In this document: piece after piece, positions 18,879-25,457 of the stretch | Numbering within the stretch: the stretch's first letter is position 1 | How the letters are laid out: every line of letters starts with the position of its first letter | IMG/VR virus record: IMGVR_UViG_3300029953_000147 | Coordinates: 1 to 25,457 of that record | DNA from: a virus | Length of the DNA stretch: 25,457 nt | Direction: 5' to 3' (one strand) | Position numbers and translations under genes: made by a program | The notes under the pieces: model-generated | What the model was told of the DNA's origin: nothing | Databases searched by the model: none | The model's input: the letters and a program-made list of their open reading frames with translations, nothing else

Positions 18879-20919
18879 TGCCCTCCGTCAGCGTCTTGAA
18901 ACCGCTGACCTAGTGGCATTCGACACAGAGACGACGGGTGTCCATAAGGGCGCTGAAATCATTGGATTTTCCCTGTGTTTCGACGAAACCGAGGCTTTTT
19001 ACGTCGTCCTGTCGTATTGGGACAAAGATGCATCACAACTCAAGTATTGGGACAATAAAGTCTCCGCTACGGCCCTAATCCAAGCCCTCGCCGCTAAGCG
19101 CCTAATCATGCACAACGCGATATTTGACTGCACCATGGTCGAAAACTTCTTCAAAGTAAGTCTTATCAACAGCTTACACACCGACACCATGGTGCTAGCT
19201 CACTTGCTCGACGAAAATCGTCGTATTGGCCTTAAAGAACTGGCCACCAACCTCTTTGGTGATTCTGCGGCCGACGAAGCCAAGGCGATGAAGGAAAGTA
19301 TCGTCGCCAACGGTGGAAGCGCCTCCAAGGCCAATTATGAGCTTTATAAGGCTGATTGGCAGCTAATCGCCAAGTACGGTGCTCAGGATGCCCTATTGAC
19401 CTATAAGATGTTCCTAGCCCTAGTACCGGAGTTATACGACCAGGGCCTAGACCAGTTCTTTTACGAAGACGAATCAATGCCATTGCTCAAGGGAGCTACC
19501 TATGACCTCAATACCGTTGGACTCAGAGTCGACACAACCGCCCTCACAACCCTCAAAAAGACGCTTGAAGCTGAGTGCGCGGAGGCTCATTCGTTTATAT
19601 ATGCTGAAATCAAAGCGCGCATATCTGACAAATATCCTGGCACTAACAAAAAGAACACTTTCAATATCGGCTCGAATGTGCAACTTTCTTGGCTTGTATT
19701 TTCTGTTTACGGGCTGGAGTTTAATGGACTTACAAAGGAAGGTAAGTCGGTTGCCAAAGCTCTCGGTCTTAGAATTCCCTACACGCGTGGAGCTAAGTCC
19801 GAATTTATTAGAGCGGTCGAGCAGAATGCTGGACAATATTACGTCCAACCTGCCAACGGTAAAGGTGGCAAAAAGTACAAAGAGCCGTGGGCGTACATCG
19901 CGGTTGACAAAGAAGCGCTCAAAAAGCACGCGCCCAAGTACAAATGGATCGAAAAGTTCCTCGAATACCAAAAAAAGCAAAAAATCCTCCACACCTACGT
20001 TGAAGGTATCGAAGAACGACTTAATTATGGAGCTATCCAACCGCAGTTTCTACAAACCGGAACCACAAGTGGACGGTACAGTAGTCGCAATCCCAATTTC
20101 CAAAACCTCCCGAGGGACGACAAAAGGGTCAAAGCGTGCATCGTCTCCCGCCCAGGTAAAGTCTTCGTCGGGGCTGACTACTCTCAGCTCGAGCCTCGTG
20201 TCTTTGCGTACTTCTCGCAGGACGAAAGGCTCAAAGCAGCTTTCAAAGGCGAAGACGACTTCTACTCGGTAATCGGCATGGAGGTCTATGGAAAGACCGA
20301 CTGCACCCCGCAGAAAGAGGGCAGCCCTGACGCCTTTGGGGTTAAGTACAAGAAACTCAGGGACTTGTCCAAGGTTATCGCCCTAGCCTCCACCTATGGT
20401 GCCTCGGCTTGGCAGCTTATGAAAACCACCGGTAAGTCCGAGGCCGACACGCAGGAAGACATTAACGCCTATTTCGAGCGCTTCCCAGGCGTCGCCAAGA
20501 TGATGACCGACAGCCACAACATGGCCAAAAAGGATGGCTTTGTCACCAACTTATTCGGACGTAAGCGCAGAATGCCCGACGCAATGCGCATACAGAAGAT
20601 GTACGGCACTACAGAGCACCATGAACTGCCCTATGAAGCCCGCAAGATGCTGAACCTAGCCGTCAACCACCGCATCCAGTCCACAGGTGCATCTATTATC
20701 AACAGGGCGGTAATACAATTTTGCAATAATATCAAAGAGTTAGGCATTGACGCCAAGGTCGTTGTGCAGGTCCATGATTCTTTGGTGGTAGAGTGCCCAG
20801 AAGCCGATGCTGAGGCCGTCTCACTATTGCTCCAGGACGCCATGGAGAACACCGTCAAACTTGAGTCTATTGACCTTGAGGCGGTCCCCAAGGTCGGAAA
20901 AACCTTAGCAGACGTTTAA
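18838..20919 (+). CDS. Family A DNA polymerase with 3'-5' exonuclease domain
   Basis: GTG at 18838 follows GGAGGAG inside the helicase gene. The 693-residue protein has a DEDDy exonuclease (FDTETTG with Asp29 and Glu31, HNAIFD near 92, YGAQDALLTY) and a family A polymerase. Polymerase motif A is GADYSQLEPR (Asp447), motif B RDLSKVIALASTYG (508-521) and motif C VQVHDSLVVE (His646, Asp647). In motif B the position of E. coli Pol I Phe762 is Leu516, and the following Gly is Ala. It is the replicative polymerase by context: SSB, primase-helicase and recombination genes all lie upstream. A 5'-3' exonuclease domain is absent. It ends the large replication operon, and a new promoter follows seven bases later. 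Confidence 0.93.
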   Translation: MPKLTVIHKPSDIDALRQRLETADLVAFDTETTGVHKGAEIIGFSLCFDETEAFYVVLSYWDKDASQLKYWDNKVSATALIQALAAKRLIMHNAIFDCTMVENFFKVSLINSLHTDTMVLAHLLDENRRIGLKELATNLFGDSAADEAKAMKESIVANGGSASKANYELYKADWQLIAKYGAQDALLTYKMFLALVPELYDQGLDQFFYEDESMPLLKGATYDLNTVGLRVDTTALTTLKKTLEAECAEAHSFIYAEIKARISDKYPGTNKKNTFNIGSNVQLSWLVFSVYGLEFNGLTKEGKSVAKALGLRIPYTRGAKSEFIRAVEQNAGQYYVQPANGKGGKKYKEPWAYIAVDKEALKKHAPKYKWIEKFLEYQKKQKILHTYVEGIEERLNYGAIQPQFLQTGTTSGRYSSRNPNFQNLPRDDKRVKACIVSRPGKVFVGADYSQLEPRVFAYFSQDERLKAAFKGEDDFYSVIGMEVYGKTDCTPQKEGSPDAFGVKYKKLRDLSKVIALASTYGASAWQLMKTTGKSEADTQEDINAYFERFPGVAKMMTDSHNMAKKDGFVTNLFGRKRRMPDAMRIQKMYGTTEHHELPYEARKMLNLAVNHRIQSTGASIINRAVIQFCNNIKELGIDAKVVVQVHDSLVVECPEADAEAVSLLLQDAMENTVKLESIDLEAVPKVGKTLADV

Positions 20920-20925
20920 AACCGC

Positions 20926-20953
20926 TTGACACCTGTCCAAATTGTGCTATTGT
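20926..20953 (+). promoter_or_regulatory. Candidate promoter of the packaging block
   Basis: TTGACA at 20926-20931 is followed after 16 bases by TATTGT at 20948-20953, preceded by TGC (extended -10). Transcription would start near 20960, just before the ATG at 20973. It is the third TTGACA plus TGn promoter in the window. Confidence 0.6.
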
Positions 20954-20972
20954 AGTATTCAGAGGTATCAGA

Positions 20973-21323
20973 ATGAAACAAAAATTGACATTCCTTAAGG
21001 CAAAGATGCTTTCCTACTTCCCTACCCGACTTCCGCTCGGCAAGTCGGAGTTTAACGATTGGGCGACCAAAATCATCTCCCTTTCTGGCTCTATTGCGGA
21101 CGAAGACTCAATGCGCTATGTACTTGCATCCAAGATTCTGGAGCTTAAGCCTAATGCCTCCCGCGTCCCACTTAATGAGTTTGTGAAGCTCATGCATAAA
21201 GCGGCCGCTAATCAAGTCGCATCCTCTGTGTTCCAAGAAATCCGGGCGAAGCAACAAGAAGCCCAAAAACAAGCAGCAGCGACAGCCACAACCCCAGAAT
21301 CAACCAATGAGCAAAAAGTCTGA
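20973..21323 (+). CDS. Hypothetical protein (116 aa), first gene of the packaging block
   Basis: The ATG follows AGAGGT and a strong promoter. The product is basic and helical in its N-terminal 85 residues (MKQKLTFLKAKML, LPLGKSEFNDWATKII, ASKILELKP) and ends in a Gln/Ala/Thr-rich flexible tail. No catalytic or membrane motif is seen. It overlaps the HTH-like gene by 17 bases. A DNA- or terminase-associated role is possible from position only. Confidence 0.65.
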   Translation: MKQKLTFLKAKMLSYFPTRLPLGKSEFNDWATKIISLSGSIADEDSMRYVLASKILELKPNASRVPLNEFVKLMHKAAANQVASSVFQEIRAKQQEAQKQAAATATTPESTNEQKV

Positions 21324-21702
21324 CTTCAAGCAACTCCAGCGATTTTGGTATGAAAAACTAAAGCGCGATGGTTTCGAGGATATCGAAGTCAACGAGGCGA
21401 CGCTAAAGCGCACTTCCGCTGCTACCTTCGAGAACTCAAACCCTATGCTTTCCGAGATTAAGCGGCAGTATTACAGCATGGCAGAGCAGTTTTTAAATGA
21501 GAATGAGTTTGAGAACGTTAGAGAACGCATTATTTGGGAATACCATACAAACGCCATAAGTATGCGAAAAATTGTGTTTTTACTCAACCAAACCAACCCC
21601 GTAGCCCAAATCAGCCGCACTTACGTTTGGAAGGTAATCAACAGGCTTGAGCGCGCAATGAGACTTAAGTATGTCTACCCAGAGGTCCCCGGTGTCCAAT
21701 AG
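21307..21702 (+). CDS. Helix-turn-helix-like protein, possible regulator or terminase small subunit
   Basis: The 131-residue protein is charged and helical. Residues about 74-118 (IIWEYHTNAISMRKIVFLLN, then SRTYVWKVINRLERAM) have the spacing of a helix-turn-helix with a following recognition helix. Phage late-transcription regulators of ArpU/RinA style and terminase small subunits both use such folds. It starts 17 bases inside the preceding gene and lies about 1.4 kb upstream of the terminase large subunit. Which of the two roles it plays cannot be settled by eye. Confidence 0.65.
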   Translation: MSKKSDFKQLQRFWYEKLKRDGFEDIEVNEATLKRTSAATFENSNPMLSEIKRQYYSMAEQFLNENEFENVRERIIWEYHTNAISMRKIVFLLNQTNPVAQISRTYVWKVINRLERAMRLKYVYPEVPGVQ

Positions 21703-22120
21703 CAGTATTGACGCCCTATACACTGTACGCAGCTTCCTGCCAGAAACGGACATGGCCTTTATTAAGGCGACTTGGCTTCGCGGGCTGTACTACGGAGACA
21801 GCTGGTATTCCAAAATACCCAAAGCTGTCTTTATGGATGCCTATAGCCCTGCCCTTGACAAATTGCTCACAGGCGGTACAGTAGAAGTGGTAATCGCCTG
21901 TCAAAAAGAAGATCCAGACGTCATCTTGGGGTACTCCGTGCTTAGCAAAGACGCTCAAATCGCCCACTTTGTATACGTCAAAAGTGTCTGGCGACAGAAA
22001 GGCATTGCTCGCCGCATTATGCCATCGCACCCAGCCTCGGTATCACATCTAACCAAACTTGGCCTGCAACTATTACCTAAGCTTCCCGGAACCATTTTCA
22101 ACCCATTTAAACTATCATAG
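21692..22120 (+). CDS. GNAT-like N-acetyltransferase, phage type
   Basis: GTG at 21692 has AGAGG seven bases upstream; an in-frame ATG at 21671 has no ribosome binding site but would add seven residues. The product (142 aa from GTG) has strands and motif A of GNAT enzymes, IAHFVYVKSVWRQKGIARRI, where Q-x-x-G-x-A contacts acetyl-CoA. The start (FLPETDMAFIKATWLRGLYY) resembles the phage GNAT proteins often found near terminase genes. The acceptor is unknown; acetylation of host proteins is inference. The C-terminal part beyond motif A is short, so activity is uncertain. Confidence 0.65.
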   Translation: MSNSSIDALYTVRSFLPETDMAFIKATWLRGLYYGDSWYSKIPKAVFMDAYSPALDKLLTGGTVEVVIACQKEDPDVILGYSVLSKDAQIAHFVYVKSVWRQKGIARRIMPSHPASVSHLTKLGLQLLPKLPGTIFNPFKLS

Positions 22121-22128
22121 GAGATATC

Positions 22129-22395
22129 ATGTCTGCTAAATCGACTTTCAAAGGAAAAAAAGTGAGCCTCAAGCCAGCTGATCCGCGCCCCCTCGAAGCC
22201 ATTCAACAAGAATACCAAAAAGCCGCTTTCGACCTTGGGCAATTGGAGTACCAGATTTTTGCCTCTCAGTCGCAGGCTGAGGAGCTGAAGAAGAAGATCT
22301 TGGCCTTGAACCAAGAAGCCTTCTCGCGCAAAGACTTGGACTCGAAAGCCGCTCCTACGGAAGCGCCTGTGGAGGCTTCTGATGCAAACGCTTAA
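22129..22395 (+). CDS. Small coiled-coil protein (88 aa)
   Basis: The ATG follows TAGGAGA. The basic N-terminus (STFKGKKVSLKP) precedes a helical, heptad-rich segment (residues about 22-65, AIQQEYQKAAFDLGQLEYQI, AEELKKKILALNQEAF) and an Ala/Pro/Glu tail. There is no known family. It may oligomerise, and it overlaps the next gene by 14 bases. Confidence 0.6.
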   Translation: MSAKSTFKGKKVSLKPADPRPLEAIQQEYQKAAFDLGQLEYQIFASQSQAEELKKKILALNQEAFSRKDLDSKAAPTEAPVEASDANA

Positions 22396-22633
22396 TGGTC
22401 GCAAAGTCAAAATAGTCCGTATGCATGCGGTCGCCCATGCTCCGGGCCTTGGGCAAATCGGCCCAGCTATCGACGCCAATAGCGGAAAAACCCTTGGCGT
22501 CATGGAACTCTTATACTACAACGAGGGTGTCTACTTCCGTTGCAAGGGTGTAGAGGGCTTCATCCCCAGCGGTAACGTTTCCAGCATTATTTTTGAACCC
22601 GAAGCCGCTGTGGCAGTCCCAGTTAAAAAATGA
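22382..22633 (+). CDS. Small hypothetical protein (83 aa)
   Basis: The ATG lies 14 bases inside the coiled-coil gene, and GGAGGCTT is upstream. The product has a beta-rich pattern (GRKVKIVRMH, ELLYYNEGVYFRCKGVEGFI, VSSIIFEPE), compatible with a small barrel. No motif identifies it. The stop overlaps the next ATG (ATGA). Confidence 0.6.
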   Translation: MQTLNGRKVKIVRMHAVAHAPGLGQIGPAIDANSGKTLGVMELLYYNEGVYFRCKGVEGFIPSGNVSSIIFEPEAAVAVPVKK

Positions 22634-22803
22634 AAGCTGTAGAAGGGCAGTTCAAAGTTATTCGCGTAGACCCTTACCGCAGGACGGTGGATACACACCG
22701 CATCCCACCTGATGGTAATGTTTACACTTTTAGCTGCCCTCCCGGCCCTCTTCCTGAGAAGGGCGATATCTTAACGCTCGCTCCCAAGGCTACGGTGCAT
22801 TGA
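22630..22803 (+). CDS. Small hypothetical protein (57 aa)
   Basis: The ATG overlaps the previous stop (ATGA) and its TGA overlaps the next ATG (TGATG). The product begins MKAVEGQFKVIRVDPYRRTV and is Pro-rich in the middle (CPPGPLPEKGDILTL), with a beta-type pattern. It shares the short-barrel look of the preceding protein, so the two could be related modules. No function can be assigned. Confidence 0.6.
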   Translation: MKAVEGQFKVIRVDPYRRTVDTHRIPPDGNVYTFSCPPGPLPEKGDILTLAPKATVH

Positions 22804-23126
22804 TGAAGCACGTTTCCAAGCCCTCGACGACAGTAATGCAGGCACCAGCACAAAAGGCACCTGATATTCTTGTCTCTGAGGTCTCAATCCTTGGCCTAAT
22901 TGATAAGGGCCTTGTAGCGTTACATCGCGAAATGACTAACCTTTTGATACTATCGGCCAAGGGCAAGTTGGAAGCGCCCTTAGCCCGCGACTTAAGAGAC
23001 ACCGTGAAACTGCTATTTGAGCTGTCTGACAGGGGCGAAAAACTCCTTAAAGACAAAACCGATGACGAGTTAAAGGCGATACACACAGATGTCAGTACCG
23101 ATAAGCAAGAAAGAAATCCAAGCTGA
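22803..23126 (+). CDS. Small helical protein upstream of TerL, possible terminase small subunit
   Basis: The ATG at 22803 overlaps the preceding stop. The 107-residue product has a flexible N-terminus, then helices (ILGLIDKGLVALHREMTNLL, LEAPLARDLRDTVKLLFEL) and a charged end. Its gene overlaps that of the terminase large subunit by 38 bases. Position and size fit a terminase small subunit, but no clear DNA-binding HTH is visible, and the HTH-like gene at 21307 competes for that role. Confidence 0.6.
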   Translation: MKHVSKPSTTVMQAPAQKAPDILVSEVSILGLIDKGLVALHREMTNLLILSAKGKLEAPLARDLRDTVKLLFELSDRGEKLLKDKTDDELKAIHTDVSTDKQERNPS

Positions 23127-24537
23127 GCTTAACCGCAGATCCTCCAAGATCACCGGTAACCAAGTAGAGCTAAGTGGGCAGTTCCCGCAACAGAACGCCT
23201 TCATTGAAGATCCTAGCCGTTTCCTAACGGCTCAGTGCGGCCGTCGTTCTGGTAAAACCACAGGTCTTGCCATCAAGTTCTTTAAGACTCTAGAGAAGCA
23301 CCCAAAGGCCCAGTGCCTTTACCTCGCACTTACTCGCGAATCTGCCCGCGAAATCCTTTGGCCCGTCCTTATCGAGATTAACGACAAGTACCGACTAGGT
23401 TGCGACTTCTTGGAGTCGAAACTCACCATGCGCCACCCCAACGGCTCCTCCCTAGTGCTCTATGGTGCCGACCAGAAAAACTTCGTTAAGCGCCTTCGAG
23501 GACGCAAATACCCAGGTATCGGTATTGACGAAGCGCAGGATATGGGCCCCCACTTACAGTCCCTCATAGATGATGTCCTTATGCCCGCTATTGCTGACTA
23601 CTCTGACTCATGGATAGCCATGACGGGCACCCCCGGCCCCGTCCCAGCTGGATACTTCTTTGAAGCCACCATGAACGGCAAATATGGCTATAACCGCCAT
23701 GGTTGGACCATCCTCGACAACCCTCACATGCCCGATCCTGCTAAAATCATTGACGAAATCAAGACAAAAAACCAATGGGACGAGAGCAATCCGACGCTCA
23801 AACGAGAGTGGCGTAACCAATGGGTGTTAGACGTCAACAGCCTATGGGTGCGCTATAACGAGGTCCAGAACGACTTTACCCAGCTGCCCCAAGAGAAGAT
23901 GCAGTACATCATTGGCGTCGATATCGGCTACAAGGACGCAGACGCCATAGCCGTCCTTGGATGGTCTGACGTTTCTAAAGTCGTATATCTTGTCGAAGAG
24001 TTTGTAGCACCTAAGCAGGACATCACCGACCTCACCAACTGCATAAAGGCTTTCCAAAAGAAGTACGACGCCACTAAGATCGTTATGGACGAAGGCGCTC
24101 TCGGCAAGAAGATAGGCGAAGAGCTGCGTAGGCGCCATCTCATCCACGTCGAGGCAGCGGAGAAGACAGAGAAGCAGTCAAATGTCGAATTGCTCAATGA
24201 TGCCCTACGGTTAGGTCAGTTTAAGGCGCGAAAAAACTCTCGATTTGTTAAAGATAGCTACCTGGTACAGATTGACTGGGACAAAACCCGCCCAGACAAA
24301 ATTATTGTTAAAAAACACCCACATAGCGACATTATCGACGCTGTTCTGTACGCCTTTAAGCTCACCTACGCCTATACCTATGAAGCCCCCAAGAAAGGCC
24401 CCGTCTATGGCAGCCGAGAGTGGGCTAAGGAACAGTCCGAAAAGATGTGGCAGTGTGAAATGGACGGGTATTTACAGGAAAGCGCAGATAAATACAACGA
24501 AAACCCCACAAACCAGTGGATTTTAGGCAAAAAGTAG
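23089..24537 (+). CDS. terL: Terminase large subunit (TerL)
   Basis: The 482-residue protein has the packaging ATPase with Walker A GRRSGKT (51-57) and Walker B GIGIDEAQ (Asp147, Glu148). A TGTP coupling motif lies near 179. The RNase H-fold nuclease has GVDIGYKDADAI (Asp278), VMDEG (Asp334) and HSDIIDA (Asp414 and Asp417). It cuts concatemeric phage DNA and pumps it into the procapsid through the portal. The length is usual for the family. The ATG lies 38 bases inside the preceding gene with a weak ribosome binding site, so translation is probably coupled. Confidence 0.95.
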   Translation: MSVPISKKEIQAELNRRSSKITGNQVELSGQFPQQNAFIEDPSRFLTAQCGRRSGKTTGLAIKFFKTLEKHPKAQCLYLALTRESAREILWPVLIEINDKYRLGCDFLESKLTMRHPNGSSLVLYGADQKNFVKRLRGRKYPGIGIDEAQDMGPHLQSLIDDVLMPAIADYSDSWIAMTGTPGPVPAGYFFEATMNGKYGYNRHGWTILDNPHMPDPAKIIDEIKTKNQWDESNPTLKREWRNQWVLDVNSLWVRYNEVQNDFTQLPQEKMQYIIGVDIGYKDADAIAVLGWSDVSKVVYLVEEFVAPKQDITDLTNCIKAFQKKYDATKIVMDEGALGKKIGEELRRRHLIHVEAAEKTEKQSNVELLNDALRLGQFKARKNSRFVKDSYLVQIDWDKTRPDKIIVKKHPHSDIIDAVLYAFKLTYAYTYEAPKKGPVYGSREWAKEQSEKMWQCEMDGYLQESADKYNENPTNQWILGKK

Positions 24538-24583
24538 TGGACTTGGGACTAAAATCAATACTGATGCCCAACGGAGGTTCACT

Positions 24584-24838
24584 TTGTTGCCCTTTATGAA
24601 ACCAAAAGCCCAAGCGGGCATTATGACCACCTACCGCAAGCCGGACAGTGACGAGTCAGCACAAGCTCCTGAGACCGAGCAATACGACGAAACCCACGGT
24701 ATCGCAGAGGATATTCTACGCGCTGTGAGCACTAAAGACGCCAAAGCCCTTGCCGAAGCGCTTAAAGACATGTTTGAAGTATTAGACGCAGAACCTCATA
24801 CCGAGGGTCCACATATTAACGAATCTGAGGGTGAATAA
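24584..24838 (+). CDS. Small acidic hypothetical protein (84 aa)
   Basis: TTG at 24584 is six bases after GGAGG; TTG at 24587 and ATG at 24596 are alternatives. The product has a basic start (MKPKAQAG) and a Glu/Asp-rich remainder with a helix (IAEDILRAVSTKDAKALAEALKDMF compatible with a two-helix fold). It resembles small acidic proteins found between terminase and portal genes in phages. Function is unknown. Confidence 0.6.
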   Translation: MLPFMKPKAQAGIMTTYRKPDSDESAQAPETEQYDETHGIAEDILRAVSTKDAKALAEALKDMFEVLDAEPHTEGPHINESEGE

Positions 24839-24843
24839 TAATC

Positions 24844-25457
24844 ATGCCGTTACTGCCTGGAAAGTCCAAAAAAGCTTTTTCAAAGAACGTTGCGACTGAA
24901 ATGAAGGCGGGAAAGCCTCAGCCTCAAGCCTTGGCCATTGCTTATAGCATTAAGCGCAAGCACCCCAAAAAGATGGCCGAAGGTGGTTTAGCTACGGCTA
25001 AGACCGAAAGCCGTCCGATGCCTAATAAGCGCTATAACGATTCTCGCGACCTTATGCAGAACAGTGGCGACAAAGCCCCGGGCCACGACAGTTGGACCGA
25101 CCGCGCTCCTGAACGAGCCGCCTCCATGGGCCCTCGTCCTAAGCTCCAGCCAATTCATGCCGGCAAAATGGCTGCCTCCAGCGTAGTCCGCGCGCGTCCT
25201 ATAGATGCTATGGGCCGCGCAATGGAACGAGAAGAGGCCGACTTTATTCAAAGAGATCCTCCGGCCTCCCCAGATGAGCAACCCTATGAGCGTGACGACG
25301 AGCTGCGTCCTGACCGCCAAGGCCCCAAAGCTCATCCAATGAAGATGATGGCTGAAGGCGGAATGATCAACGAAGAAGTCTCAATGAAACGGGCCGAAGA
25401 GGACGAAGTTGAGCACCCGGCCGGTCTCGAAGAAGACGACGATCAAATGGCTCCTAG
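24844..25457 (+). CDS. Head-region hypothetical protein, 3' truncated by the window
   Basis: The ATG at 24844 opens a frame without stop to the end of the window (204 codons visible). The N-terminus MPLLPGKSKKAFSKNVATEM followed by KPQPQALAIAYSIKRK is a pattern I recognise from phage proteins encoded next to terminase and portal genes. The remainder is low-complexity and rich in Arg, Asp, Glu, Met and Pro (repeated MAEGG, then an acidic EEDDDQ end), suggesting an intrinsically disordered scaffold-like or internal protein. Reverse-strand open frames here are shadows. Confidence 0.7.
   Translation, partial: MPLLPGKSKKAFSKNVATEMKAGKPQPQALAIAYSIKRKHPKKMAEGGLATAKTESRPMPNKRYNDSRDLMQNSGDKAPGHDSWTDRAPERAASMGPRPKLQPIHAGKMAASSVVRARPIDAMGRAMEREEADFIQRDPPASPDEQPYERDDELRPDRQGPKAHPMKMMAEGGMINEEVSMKRAEEDEVEHPAGLEEDDDQMAP

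Noticed and set aside
19502-20272. A 256-codon plus-strand frame inside the DNA polymerase gene
   Set aside because: It is Ser/Lys/Arg-rich with no conserved motif and no start site, and lies across an unambiguous polymerase. Unlike the frame at 13576 it shows no family signature.
24537-24599. A 20-codon frame (GTG at 24537) between terL and the next gene
   Set aside because: It is too short, has a weak start and a product without features. The region is better explained as the leader of the gene at 24584.
1-25457. tRNA genes, integrase and attachment sites
   Set aside because: No cloverleaf with a TTCRA arm, no tyrosine or serine recombinase motif and no flanking direct repeats were noticed; a tRNA scan was not possible here.

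Overview
This window reads as a piece of a tailed double-stranded DNA bacteriophage genome (Caudoviricetes). It carries phage structural genes, a holin/endolysin-type lysis cassette, a complete recombination and replication block, and a terminase large subunit. Genes are tightly packed, with TGATG/ATGA overlaps and strong purine-rich ribosome binding sites, so the host is a bacterium. A lipobox signal peptide and TTGACA promoters fit ordinary bacterial machinery. The host genus cannot be read from the sequence. No tRNA, integrase, IS element or CRISPR array was seen.

Layout. 1-2288: end of the tail/fibre region (low-complexity, Thr/Ser/Ala-rich beta proteins). 2299-3832: lysis cassette with an XhlA-like coiled-coil membrane protein, a small holin-like protein, a membrane-anchored trypsin-like protease and an M15 peptidase endolysin. 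3829-5651: the only minus-strand genes, a superfamily 2 helicase and a collagen-like lipoprotein. 5652-6270: about 620 bp without a protein gene, holding promoter-like sites, repeated TTAGGGC boxes and two GGYNN pentamer arrays, each abutting an intrinsic terminator. 6271-7301: a two-gene operon whose first product looks RAMP/Cas7-like, followed by a third pentamer array with terminator. 7406-9801: promoters, a structured leader, a ClpP-like protein, a hexapeptide-repeat protein and small unknown proteins.

9801-20919: DNA metabolism. It comprises a RecA/UvsX-like recombinase, an SbcD/SbcC-like (gp47/gp46) nuclease pair, an HNH protein, a C5-cytosine methyltransferase with a nearly co-extensive second reading frame, a second metallophosphoesterase, a transglycosylase, a dATP/dGTP diphosphohydrolase-like protein, a HAD phosphatase, a likely ssDNA-binding protein, a primase-helicase fusion and a family A DNA polymerase. 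20926-24537: a new promoter and the packaging block (an HTH protein, a GNAT-like protein, several small proteins, TerL). 24584-25457: start of the head region, running off the right edge.

The most unusual material is (a) the three period-5 GGYNN arrays placed against terminators around the RAMP-like operon, (b) two overlapping frames at 13572-14438 that both carry recognisable conserved C-terminal signatures, and (c) a 16-bp leader hairpin whose loop is complementary to the ribosome binding site of the ClpP-like gene. All functional statements rest on motif recognition by eye; no database search was run.
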